From JAMBLL01 sp964387145 (GTDB lineage: Bacteria > Actinomycetota > Acidimicrobiia > Spongiisociales > UBA5794), in the NCBI GenBank assembly GCA_964387145.1, contig CAYLVM010000001.1, forward strand, positions 55,321-119,320: a stretch of 64,000 nt of DNA, read 5' to 3'. Shown one piece after another: positions 25,035 to 33,172 of the stretch (positions are counted from its first letter, which is position 1; the number at the start of each line of letters is the position of its first letter). The notes beneath the pieces were generated by a model that was not told the DNA's origin, searched no databases, and saw only the letters and a list, made by a program, of their open reading frames with translations. The position numbers and the translations under genes were made by a program.

Positions 25035-25832
25035 ATGTACTCCAGCATCGGCTCGACGGATCACGAGGGTCGCCGCATCGACTTCGGACGAACCGCGGCC
25101 GACTATGAGCGATATCGGCCGGGATTCCCTGCGAGTTTCTTCTCGGTGTTGAAGGACCGCGAGTGGATCACAGTGGGTGATCGGGCGGTCGACCTCGGCA
25201 CGGGGACGGGCACCATCGCTCTCGGCCTTGCCCGGTGTGGCCTCGACGTCACAGGGCTCGACATCGCTCCCGAACTACTCGAGGTCGCGACGAGGACTGC
25301 CGACAGGCAGCGATCGAGCGTGCAGTTCCTCGAAGGTCGGGCGGAAGCCACCGGGCTCCCTGCCTCGAGCTACGATCTCGTCACGGCCGGTCAGTGCTGG
25401 TGGTGGTTCGATAGTGGTGCTGTCATCGAGGAAGTACGTCGCATTCTTCGTCCCGGTGGGCGGTTGATCATCTGCGACTTCAGCTACCTGGTGCTACCGG
25501 ACAACGTCGCAGGCCGAACGGAGGCCCTGATCCTGGAGCACAACCCGCGTTGGCCCAAGGCGGGCTGGCGAGGGATCCATCCTGAACAGGTTGAAGATCT
25601 CGACCATGGTGGGTTCTCCAACGTCGAGAGCTTCAGCTACGTCACGAAGGTCGAGTTCACACACGAAGCGTGGCGTGGACGCATCCGGACCTGCAATGGG
25701 GTCGGTTCGGCTCTCACCGATGATGCGGTCGAGTCGTTCGACAAGGACCTCGCGGGACTGCTCTTGCGGGAGTTCCCCGGCGACCTCGATGTGCCACACC
25801 GTGTCTTTGCCACCACGGGCATCGCGACTTGA
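25035..25832 (+). CDS. Class I SAM-dependent methyltransferase (substrate unknown)
   Basis: A Rossmann-fold small-molecule methyltransferase of the UbiE/Methyltransf_11 type: motif I AVDLGTGTGTIALGLA (about residues 50-65), acidic motif II LDIAPELL, and RILRPGGRLIICDF (motif post-III). The N-terminal FGRTAADYERYRPGFP resembles the start of many small-molecule methyltransferases. 265 residues, soluble. It faces aroC divergently and converges on the prepilin peptidase, so context gives no substrate. Confidence 0.85.
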   Translation: MYSSIGSTDHEGRRIDFGRTAADYERYRPGFPASFFSVLKDREWITVGDRAVDLGTGTGTIALGLARCGLDVTGLDIAPELLEVATRTADRQRSSVQFLEGRAEATGLPASSYDLVTAGQCWWWFDSGAVIEEVRRILRPGGRLIICDFSYLVLPDNVAGRTEALILEHNPRWPKAGWRGIHPEQVEDLDHGGFSNVESFSYVTKVEFTHEAWRGRIRTCNGVGSALTDDAVESFDKDLAGLLLREFPGDLDVPHRVFATTGIAT

Positions 25833-25895
25833 CCGACCGGCATCCGACATCCCCGATGCGATGTGGGTCGAATGGGCGGCTTCGTGTCGGCCCGG

Positions 25896-26630
25896 CTACC
25901 CGATGTACCAGGCGATGATGGCATCGCCGAGGAGGACCGCACCGATGCCGGCGACGGTCATGAAGGGTCCGAACGGGATCGAGTCCTTGCGACTGCTGCG
26001 TCGGGTGACCAACAGGACGAGTGCTACGACGCCACCGAGCAGGAAGGCGCCGACACCAGCAACGACGACGTGGCCCAGGGAGAGGTAGCCGGCGAAGATA
26101 CCGATGAGGAACGACATCTTGACGTCACCGAAGCCGAGACCCCCACGGGAGATCAACGCGAGGATGAACATCACTCCGAAGTACGCCGTCCCGCCTGCCA
26201 CCGCCCAGAGGAGGCCGAATCGCTCACCTGAGATGATGCCACCAACGATCAGCAGGCCCGATGCGATGATCGTTGCGGGCCCGAGGATCCGGTTGGGGAT
26301 CAGCTTCGTGTCGAGATCCGTGAGGGTGAGTAGGACCATGGTGCCGGAGAACACGAGGTAGGCAGGAAGCACAGCGAGCGACGGAACGGCGAGCGAGACG
26401 GCTCCCAAGAGGACGCCAGTCGCGTACGGCGTCAACCACGATGCGGTGGATTGACGGTGCGCTTCACCACGACAGCGGGTCATCGTGACGTTCAGCGATG
26501 TGTCGCACACCTCACAGAGAGGATCCCACCAGCGATCCGGAAGGTTCCTCCGATGAGCCGAAGCCTCAGCAACGATGGCGCGCCCGGCTACCAGGCCGAT
26601 GAGTGCTGAGATACTGAAGGAGAGCCACAT
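25896..26630 (-). CDS. Prepilin peptidase (A24 family), N-terminal Cys motif incomplete
   Basis: Membrane aspartyl protease that processes type IV pilin-like precursors. About seven hydrophobic segments; catalytic Asp residues in LTDLDTKLIPNR and GLGFGDVKMS (GxGDxK). The N-terminal cytoplasmic loop has C39-x-x-C42 and a single C53 where classic enzymes have two CxxC pairs, so the zinc site and possibly the methyltransferase function look reduced. 244 residues. It sits downstream of aroE, where mycobacteria also have a peptidase gene; no pilin genes are in the window. Confidence 0.88.
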   Translation of the reverse strand: MWLSFSISALIGLVAGRAIVAEASAHRRNLPDRWWDPLCEVCDTSLNVTMTRCRGEAHRQSTASWLTPYATGVLLGAVSLAVPSLAVLPAYLVFSGTMVLLTLTDLDTKLIPNRILGPATIIASGLLIVGGIISGERFGLLWAVAGGTAYFGVMFILALISRGGLGFGDVKMSFLIGIFAGYLSLGHVVVAGVGAFLLGGVVALVLLVTRRSSRKDSIPFGPFMTVAGIGAVLLGDAIIAWYIG

Positions 26631-26644
26631 GCACGGCGAGCATA
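26631..26644 (-). promoter_or_regulatory. Putative -10 element for leaderless prepilin peptidase gene
   Basis: TATGCT on the minus strand ends 8 nt before the ATG; no Shine-Dalgarno. It lies in the 51-bp gap after aroE. Confidence 0.4.
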
Positions 26645-26681
26645 GGGTGCATGGAGGCTCGGTCTGTGTCTTGGATCACTG

Positions 26682-27449
26682 TCAGCGTCCAGCGAGTGCC
26701 ATGACGTCTTGCGGCGCAGGTAGACCCGTGAACAGTTCGAAGGCACTGAACGCCTGGCCGGTGAGCATGTCGATCCCGTCGGCGTGCGGGATCCCCATCG
26801 TCGTGGCCCAGAGAATTGCCGGAGTCGGCGTCGTGCTGTACGCCATGTCGAGGATCCCGGCAGCGTCGGCCAGCGTAGGCTCGGGAAGAGACTCACCTCT
26901 CATCCCGAGGGGTGTAGCGTTGATGACGATGGACGCGTTGATCCCCGTCCCCCACGGAACAACGGTGACGAGCTCGCCCATCGAGTCCGCAAGGCCCGCC
27001 GCGCGTCGATCGTTGCGACCGCAGACGATGACGGTGCGTTCGGCCATCGCAACGACAGCGGCACGGGCCGCTCCGCCGTATCCAAGGACCACAACGGGGA
27101 GATCGTCTGGCAGCTCGAGCAGTTCCATGGCGTAGCGGACACCCTCGACATCCGTGTTGTAGCCGTGAAGGCGCCCCTGGGATGCGATGACCGTATTGAC
27201 GGATCTCGACCGAGCAGCGAGTACGTCATGCTCGTCGACCGCCTCGTAGGCATCGTCCTTGTGCGGCATCGTGACGTTGATGCCACTGAAGTGCCCGCTT
27301 CGCAGATCTGAGACGATCGAGGAGAACTCCCCTGCCGGCACTCTCACCGCCTCATACGTCGCGTCGAGACCGACGGCGGCAAGACCCGCGTTGTGGATAG
27401 CAGGCGACCGCGAATGGTCAACTGGATCGCCCACGACGGCGAACCTCAC
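26682..27449 (-). CDS. aroE: Shikimate dehydrogenase
   Basis: NADPH-dependent reduction of dehydroshikimate. 255 residues; substrate domain with GDPVDHSRSPAIHNAGL (Ser pair) and VTMPHKDDAYE (catalytic Lys), then NADP Rossmann segment VVLGYGGAARAAVVA with CGRNDRRA. The GTG start overlaps the mltG stop by 4 bp (GTGA), as in other Actinomycetota where mltG-aroE is conserved. Confidence 0.95.
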   Translation of the reverse strand: MRFAVVGDPVDHSRSPAIHNAGLAAVGLDATYEAVRVPAGEFSSIVSDLRSGHFSGINVTMPHKDDAYEAVDEHDVLAARSRSVNTVIASQGRLHGYNTDVEGVRYAMELLELPDDLPVVVLGYGGAARAAVVAMAERTVIVCGRNDRRAAGLADSMGELVTVVPWGTGINASIVINATPLGMRGESLPEPTLADAAGILDMAYSTTPTPAILWATTMGIPHADGIDMLTGQAFSAFELFTGLPAPQDVMALAGR

Positions 27450-28537
27450 GGCAACACCCCGGCTTCCTTGGCTGTACGCACGTTCTTCTGATGCTCCTCA
27501 TACGTTCTGGCGAACGCATGGGAACCGTCCTTGTCCGCAAGAACGTAGAAGAGGTAGTCGGTGAACTCGGGGTTCACCGCAGCTGCAAGGCTCGACATCG
27601 AAACCGTGCCGATCGGCGTGGGTGGGAGTCCGTCGATCTTGTAGGTGTTGTACGCAGACTCGATCTGCAGGTCCTGGGCGGTGACCCTGCCGTTGACCTG
27701 TCCGAGCGCGTAGACCACCGTGGCATCGATCTGAAGCCTCATGCCGTCGGCAAGGCGGTTGTGGATCACCGACGAGATGAGTGGACGGTCCTCGTCTATT
27801 CCGGCCTCCCTCTCGATCAAGGAGCCGATGATCAACGCGTCGTACCGAGAGATCGAAAGCGAGTCGAGTCGGGACCAGTCGACATCGTCGAGGCGCCGGT
27901 TCATCTCTGTGGTCATCTGACGGATCACCGTTTCGGGCGTGTCGGACGGAGCGATCGGGTACCGCGCAGGATAGAGCAGGCCCTCCCACCGGGTAACGCT
28001 GTCGACGACATCCGATACCGGTGGCAGGAGGGGAGACGAAACCGCTCCCGATACGAGCACGGCCTCGTACTCCTGCCTCGTGAACGGGGTCTGTGCATCC
28101 AACTCGTCGAGAATGCGGTCGATCGTCCATCCCTCCACCAGGGTGAACGCGCCTCCGGCGGCCTGGGAGGAACCGGTTGCCAGGATGCGCACAACCGTAT
28201 CGGGGTCCATATCCGTCGTCAGTGCGTAGGTTCCCGCCTGGAGCTGGTCTTCGACACCTGCCCCACGGGCCGCATCACGCAGGTCGCTTGCCCGTGCAAC
28301 CCGGGCATCATCGAGGATGCGATAGATCGTCGACGCCGAAGAACCGGGGGCGATGGTGACTTCGATGGGGATGCCTGGTTGCACCGTCCACGGATCTCCG
28401 GCAACGAGGCGGGCCGTGAAACGGGCGGCACCAAAGAGGGCGAGAGCACTCACGACGACGACACCGGCGATGAGGAGCCATCGCTTCGAGGGGGTGCCCT
28501 GCGTCTCAGAGAAGTTCGTCGGCTCCTGGTCCAGCAT
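27446..28537 (-). CDS. mltG: Endolytic peptidoglycan transglycosylase MltG
   Basis: Cleaves nascent glycan strands at the membrane. 363 residues: short cytoplasmic N-terminus, one transmembrane helix (about residues 21-40), a LysM-like region, then the YceG domain with catalytic Glu in IIGSLIEREAG and the conserved SVIHNRLADGMRLQIDATVVYALG and YNTYKIDGLPPTPI segments. It overlaps the ruvX 3' end by 32 bp. Confidence 0.94.
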   Translation of the reverse strand: MLDQEPTNFSETQGTPSKRWLLIAGVVVVSALALFGAARFTARLVAGDPWTVQPGIPIEVTIAPGSSASTIYRILDDARVARASDLRDAARGAGVEDQLQAGTYALTTDMDPDTVVRILATGSSQAAGGAFTLVEGWTIDRILDELDAQTPFTRQEYEAVLVSGAVSSPLLPPVSDVVDSVTRWEGLLYPARYPIAPSDTPETVIRQMTTEMNRRLDDVDWSRLDSLSISRYDALIIGSLIEREAGIDEDRPLISSVIHNRLADGMRLQIDATVVYALGQVNGRVTAQDLQIESAYNTYKIDGLPPTPIGTVSMSSLAAAVNPEFTDYLFYVLADKDGSHAFARTYEEHQKNVRTAKEAGVLP

Positions 28538-28949
28538 CGTGCCTCCGGGCGTCGAGATACGCTTGCAGCATCACGGCCGCAGCGATCTGGTCGCGCTTGT
28601 CCTTCCGCTTCCTTCGCCGTACGCCTCCCGAGATGAGTGCTTGCTCGGCCGTGACGGTCGTGAAGCGCTCATCGTGGTAGACCACCTCGACATCGACCCC
28701 TGCAGCGACCTCGCTGCCCAGGCGGCGAGCCGCTTGCGCAGCAGGGCCCTCCGTGCCGTCGAGACTGATGGGAAGCCCAACGACGATGAGGGACACTGCA
28801 AGTTCGTCACACATATCTGCGACCGCATCAACCACGTTCTCCTTGGCTCGGTCGATGAATCGATCCGGCGAGGCGATGGTACCGGTAGGGTCCGCTACCG
28901 CCACGCCCACACGACGCTCCCCCGGGTCGAGGCCGATGATCCTCGCCAT
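28506..28949 (-). CDS. ruvX: YqgF/RuvX: Holliday-junction resolvase-like protein, pre-16S rRNA nuclease
   Basis: RNase H-fold nuclease implicated in 16S rRNA 5' maturation. 147 residues: IGLDPGERRVGVAVAD (first acidic residue), VVGLPISLDGTEG, DERFTTVTAE, and the C-terminal DQIAAAVMLQAYLD. The ATG overlaps the alaS stop (TGATG); a GTG codon immediately precedes it. Conserved alaS-ruvX-mltG order. Confidence 0.93.
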   Translation of the reverse strand: MARIIGLDPGERRVGVAVADPTGTIASPDRFIDRAKENVVDAVADMCDELAVSLIVVGLPISLDGTEGPAAQAARRLGSEVAAGVDVEVVYHDERFTTVTAEQALISGGVRRRKRKDKRDQIAAAVMLQAYLDARRHDAGPGADELL

Positions 28950-31570
28950 CACAGAGCAGCGAGCGCGCCCTGAGCCTCGGTGCGCCCCACAGCGATGGCT
29001 TCGTCCATCCCTTCGATATTCGGGCCACCGGCCTGCGCGAGTTTCGGGTCCCTGCTGCCACCTCCACCGAGGGCCCTTGCGGCGGCGCCGGCGATCGCAC
29101 CCGCCGATACACCGGCTTCGACGAGATCGTCGGTCACGAACACGATGAGGGCTGCCTTGCCTTCGGTGACGGATCCCAGAACACCGATCCCCGTGTCGAT
29201 ACGGTCACGCACAGCAAAGGCGAGGGATCGCAACCCATCGGGACCTGCTCCGTCGAATCGCCTGGAGACGAGAAGGCGGCCATCGAACGATTCGGCATCG
29301 TCGACGATCCCCTTGGCGGCGTCGCGACGCTCACGGTCCTCGAACTGCCCGAGACGCGCTTCTGCAGCTTTGAGACGGTCGCTGAGGGACATGGCAGCGT
29401 CAACGACCCTTCCAGGCTGGCTCTTGAGCACCTCTGATACGTTGTCGAGACGCGATCGCAACTCGACGAGGTGCTCATACCCGGCAGATCCGGTCAGGGC
29501 CTCGACTCGGCGTATGTTGCTCCCGACCGATCCTTCACTCACGAGGACGAGGGGTCCGATCTGGCCTGTGGTGGGAACGTGGGTTCCTCCGCAGAACTCT
29601 GTGGAGAAGTCACCCGTCTTGACGACGCGGACGCGTTCACCGTACTTGTCGCCGAAGAAGGCAAGCGCGCCCATCTGCTCGGCTTCGTCCTTGGTTGTTT
29701 CTACGGTCGTCACCCGTGCGTTCTCGATGATCCGCTCGTTCGTCATCTTCTCGATGTGGTGCAGCGTCTCCGTGTCGACCGCAGCGAAGTGGGAGAAGTC
29801 GAAGCGGAGGCGGTCGGGAGCGACGAGCGATCCTGCTTGGTGGACATGATCACCGAGGACGTCCCGCAACGCCCAGTGCAGGATGTGGGTTCCGGTGTGG
29901 TTCTTCCGTGTCCGCTCTCGGCGTCGACGATCGATCGAGGTTCGCGTGTCCTGACCGTGTTGGATGTAGCCCTTGACGACCTTCCCACGATGGCCGTGCA
30001 CGCCGGGAAGCGTGAGTTGGGTATCGGTCACCTCCACGACGCCGGTCTCGGTCGTGATCGTTCCCGTATCACCGACCTGTCCCCCTGATTCCGCGTAGAA
30101 GGGCGTCACGTCGAGAAAGATCTCGACCTCACTCCCTGCCTCGGCGCGTTCGATCACCTCTCCTTCACGCAGGATGGACAGGATCGTGCCTCGTGCATCC
30201 AGGTCCTCGTATCCGACGAACTCTGTGTGATCGATGCCACGAAGCAGCTGCCGGTACGCCTCTGCCGTGTCTCCGAGATCGCCTCCCTTGAACGCCGCCC
30301 TGGCACGATGCTTCTGGCGGGCCATAGCGGCATCGAAGCCTCCACGATCGACCGAGAGCCCCCGCTCCGATACGATCTCCTCCGTGAGTTCGATCGGAAA
30401 TCCGAACGTATCGTGGAGCTTGAACGCGGTCTCCCCCGGTACCGGTGCCCCTGGAGCAAGCTCCTCGAGTGCAACGTCGAGGAGCTGCTCACCCGAGGCA
30501 AGCGTCTTGGAGAACGCATGTTCTTCGCGACTTGCGAGTTCTTCGATGAAGTCCTGTCGATCCCGGATAGCCGGGTAGGCCTCGCCCATCTCGATGACCG
30601 TGGCACCGATGAGATCCGTAACGATCGGTTCCCGTGCGCCGAGCATGTGGGCGTGTCGGACTGCTCGTCGCAGCAGCCGACGCAGGATGTATCCCCTGCC
30701 CTGATTCGAGGGAACGACACCGTCGGCGATGAGGAACGTGAGAGCACGGCCGTGGTCTGCAAGGATCCGTAGCGAGACGTCTGCCTTCTCGTTCTCCCCG
30801 TAGGTTGCGCCAGAGTGCCGTTCACCAACGGCGAGGATGGCGCGCAGTGTGTCGGTCTCGAAGGCCGAGCCGACTCCCTGGAGGAGCATTGCGGTTCGCT
30901 CCAGGCCCATTCCCGTGTCGATCGACTTGGCTGGGAGGTCACCGACGACGTGATACGGCTCGTCCTGGATGTACTGCATGAAGACGAGGTTCCACACTTC
31001 CATGAAGCGTTCCTCATCGACGACAGGACCCCCATCGGGCCCGTACTGCGCTCCCTTGTCGTAGAAGATCTCCGACGATGGGCCTGCGGGACCTGCAACC
31101 CCCATCTGCCAGAAGTTGTCCCGGTCTCGCCGCTGCAGTCGATCTGGCCGAACGCCAACGACGTCGAGCCAGATCTCGGCGGCCTCGTCATCGGACTCGT
31201 GGACGGTGAACCAGAGACGTTCGGGATCGAGCGCGAAACGTTCCGTGATGAGCTCGTAGGCAAGCGGTATCGCCGTCTCCTTGAAGTAGTCACCGAAAGA
31301 GAAGTTGCCGAGCATCTCGAAGTAGGAGAGGTGCCGTGCCGTCGTTCCGATCAGATCGATGTCCTCCGTACGGACACATTTCTGACTCGACACGACCCGC
31401 AGATACGGTGGCTCCTCCTCACCGAGCAGGTACGACTTGAACGGCACCATGCCTGCAACGGTCAGCAGGAGCGTGGGGTCGATCGGGATCAATGATGCGG
31501 AGGGGACGACCTGATGGTCCTTCTCAGCAAAGAACTCGAGGAATGTGGCGCGAATCTCGTTGGTAAGCAT
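28949..31570 (-). CDS. alaS: Alanyl-tRNA synthetase
   Basis: Charges tRNA-Ala and edits mischarged Ser/Gly. 873 residues: class II catalytic core at the N-terminus (DPTLLLTVAGMVPFK, CVRTEDIDLIG), editing domain with HTGTHILHWAL and CGGTHVPTTG zinc/active-site motifs, and the C-Ala domain with GGGSRDPKLAQAGG. No ribosome-binding site; TAACCT lies 9 nt upstream. Confidence 0.97.
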   Translation of the reverse strand: MLTNEIRATFLEFFAEKDHQVVPSASLIPIDPTLLLTVAGMVPFKSYLLGEEEPPYLRVVSSQKCVRTEDIDLIGTTARHLSYFEMLGNFSFGDYFKETAIPLAYELITERFALDPERLWFTVHESDDEAAEIWLDVVGVRPDRLQRRDRDNFWQMGVAGPAGPSSEIFYDKGAQYGPDGGPVVDEERFMEVWNLVFMQYIQDEPYHVVGDLPAKSIDTGMGLERTAMLLQGVGSAFETDTLRAILAVGERHSGATYGENEKADVSLRILADHGRALTFLIADGVVPSNQGRGYILRRLLRRAVRHAHMLGAREPIVTDLIGATVIEMGEAYPAIRDRQDFIEELASREEHAFSKTLASGEQLLDVALEELAPGAPVPGETAFKLHDTFGFPIELTEEIVSERGLSVDRGGFDAAMARQKHRARAAFKGGDLGDTAEAYRQLLRGIDHTEFVGYEDLDARGTILSILREGEVIERAEAGSEVEIFLDVTPFYAESGGQVGDTGTITTETGVVEVTDTQLTLPGVHGHRGKVVKGYIQHGQDTRTSIDRRRRERTRKNHTGTHILHWALRDVLGDHVHQAGSLVAPDRLRFDFSHFAAVDTETLHHIEKMTNERIIENARVTTVETTKDEAEQMGALAFFGDKYGERVRVVKTGDFSTEFCGGTHVPTTGQIGPLVLVSEGSVGSNIRRVEALTGSAGYEHLVELRSRLDNVSEVLKSQPGRVVDAAMSLSDRLKAAEARLGQFEDRERRDAAKGIVDDAESFDGRLLVSRRFDGAGPDGLRSLAFAVRDRIDTGIGVLGSVTEGKAALIVFVTDDLVEAGVSAGAIAGAAARALGGGGSRDPKLAQAGGPNIEGMDEAIAVGRTEAQGALAAL

Positions 31571-31585
31571 GGTCAGGCGAGGTTA
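31571..31585 (-). promoter_or_regulatory. Putative -10 element for alaS
   Basis: TAACCT on the minus strand ends 9 nt before the ATG. TTGACT occurs further upstream, but with a spacer of only 13 bp. Confidence 0.35.
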
Positions 31586-31596
31586 GCCGTGGTTTC

Positions 31597-31806
31597 CTAG
31601 TCAACCGTTGGCGTCGCCTTGATGGCAGAACGCTGGAGACGGCGACCTGTGTACTCGATGACGTCGGCGGCCAGGGTTGCTCCGACACGCCCCACGCCTT
31701 CGGCGTCGAGACGCTCGCGCATCGCCCTGGCCCGGGTCACGACGACAACGGTCATCCCGAGGGTCGCAGCAGAGCCGTAGACGAACCATCGTGCACGGGT
31801 GAACAT
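31597..31806 (-). CDS. Small single-helix membrane protein, DUF6167-like
   Basis: 69 residues: FTRARWFVYGSAATLGMTVVV forms one transmembrane helix, followed by a basic, probably cytoplasmic tail. Small proteins of this layout occur just upstream of alaS in other Actinomycetota (DUF6167), which is why I regard it as real. TAACCT lies 6 nt before the ATG. Function unknown. Confidence 0.65.
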   Translation of the reverse strand: MFTRARWFVYGSAATLGMTVVVVTRARAMRERLDAEGVGRVGATLAADVIEYTGRRLQRSAIKATPTVD

Positions 31807-31818
31807 GACCCAAGGTTA
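31807..31818 (-). promoter_or_regulatory. Putative -10 element for the small membrane protein gene
   Basis: TAACCT on the minus strand ends 6 nt before the ATG, the same hexamer as before alaS. Confidence 0.35.
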
Positions 31819-31834
31819 CCCCGAGCTCCCGGTC

Positions 31835-33172
31835 CTAGCGGCGGGGCGCCTTCCCGAGGATCTCATCGATGCGTGCGAGGCGCTCGGCAAGCGCCGCCTC
31901 GTCGCCAACGCGCTTCGGGTGATAGAACAGTGCATCCTCGAGGCCATCGGGGAGGTACTGCTGGGACACGACGGATCGCGGATCGCCATGGGGGTACACG
32001 TACCCGACTCCGAAGCCGAGCTCGCGATCACCGGCGGTCGCACCGGCTCTGAGGTGCGGGGGCACCTCCCCGCCTGATCCTTCGGTCACCGCTTCTCTGG
32101 CTGCGATCATCGCTTCCTTCACCGAGTTGGACTTCGGTGCGAGGCTGAGGGTCAGCGCGGCGTGGGTGAGGCTGTAGGCCGCCTCAGGAAGACCAACGAA
32201 CTCGAGTGCAGCGAACGAATCGACTGCCGTCGCCAAGGCTGAGGGGTCGGCGATCCCGACGTCCTCCGATGCAAAGATCACCATCCGGCGGGCGATCAAT
32301 CGCGGGTCCTCTCCAGCTTCGAGCATCGTGTGGAGCCAGTACACAGCAGCGTCGGGATCGCTGCCACGCATCGACTTGATGAAAGCAGACAGAACGTCGT
32401 AGTGCCGGTCCCCTGCCCGGTCGTAGCGGATGATCCGACGTTGGAGCGCCTCCTCGACGCACCCGAGGTCGATCACTCCACTTGACCTGCCCCGTGCGAT
32501 GGTTGCGGCGACATCGAGTGTGTTGAGCGCCAAGCGGGCATCACCTCCTACTCGTTCTCCGATCGCTTCGAGAGCAGGCTCGTCTGCCTCGATGTCAGCC
32601 AGACCACGCATCGGGTCGCCAAGCGCCCCGAGGAGTACGTCGAGGATCTCGCGAGGAGTCAAGGGCTCGGTGCGAAAGATCGTCGACCGTGAGATCAGCG
32701 GAGAGTTCACTTCGAAGAACGGGTTCTCCGTCGTGGCTCCGATCAGGATCACCGTGCCATCTTCTACGCCGGGAAGCAGCGCATCCTGCTGTGCCTTGTT
32801 GAATCGGTGTATCTCGTCGAGGAACAGGATGGTCCTGCCCCGCCCCTCACCGAGCCGCTGTTCGGCTCTGGCAAGGACTCCGCGCACGTCCTTCACACCT
32901 GCAGCGGTTGCAGAGAGTTGCTCGAAGCTCCCACCGATGCTGGACGCTATGAGGCGAGCGAGTGTTGTCTTTCCTGTTCCCGGCGGACCCCACAGGATCA
33001 TGGACGAGACATTGCCCGTGTCGAGCATCGCGCGAAATGCAGCCCCTTCTCCAAGCAGGTGACGCTGGCCGACGACTTCGTCGAGGGTCCGGGGCCGCAT
33101 CCTGGCCGGGAGTGGAGCGTGAGCGCGCTTTGCCTCGTGCCTGCTCGTCGAAAAGAGGTCGTCGTCCGCCAT
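31835..33172 (-). CDS. rarA: RarA/MgsA: replication-associated recombination ATPase
   Basis: AAA+ clamp-loader-like ATPase acting at stalled forks. 445 residues: Walker A LWGPPGTGKTTLARL (about residues 60-74), Walker B LFLDEIHRFNKAQQDALLPG, sensor GATTENPFFEVN, and the C-terminal MgsA tetramerisation region (SAFIKSMRGSDPDAAVYWL). It shares one base with the aspS stop. Its ATP site resembles RuvB, but the MgsA C-terminus separates them. Confidence 0.95.
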   Translation of the reverse strand: MADDDLFSTSRHEAKRAHAPLPARMRPRTLDEVVGQRHLLGEGAAFRAMLDTGNVSSMILWGPPGTGKTTLARLIASSIGGSFEQLSATAAGVKDVRGVLARAEQRLGEGRGRTILFLDEIHRFNKAQQDALLPGVEDGTVILIGATTENPFFEVNSPLISRSTIFRTEPLTPREILDVLLGALGDPMRGLADIEADEPALEAIGERVGGDARLALNTLDVAATIARGRSSGVIDLGCVEEALQRRIIRYDRAGDRHYDVLSAFIKSMRGSDPDAAVYWLHTMLEAGEDPRLIARRMVIFASEDVGIADPSALATAVDSFAALEFVGLPEAAYSLTHAALTLSLAPKSNSVKEAMIAAREAVTEGSGGEVPPHLRAGATAGDRELGFGVGYVYPHGDPRSVVSQQYLPDGLEDALFYHPKRVGDEAALAERLARIDEILGKAPRR

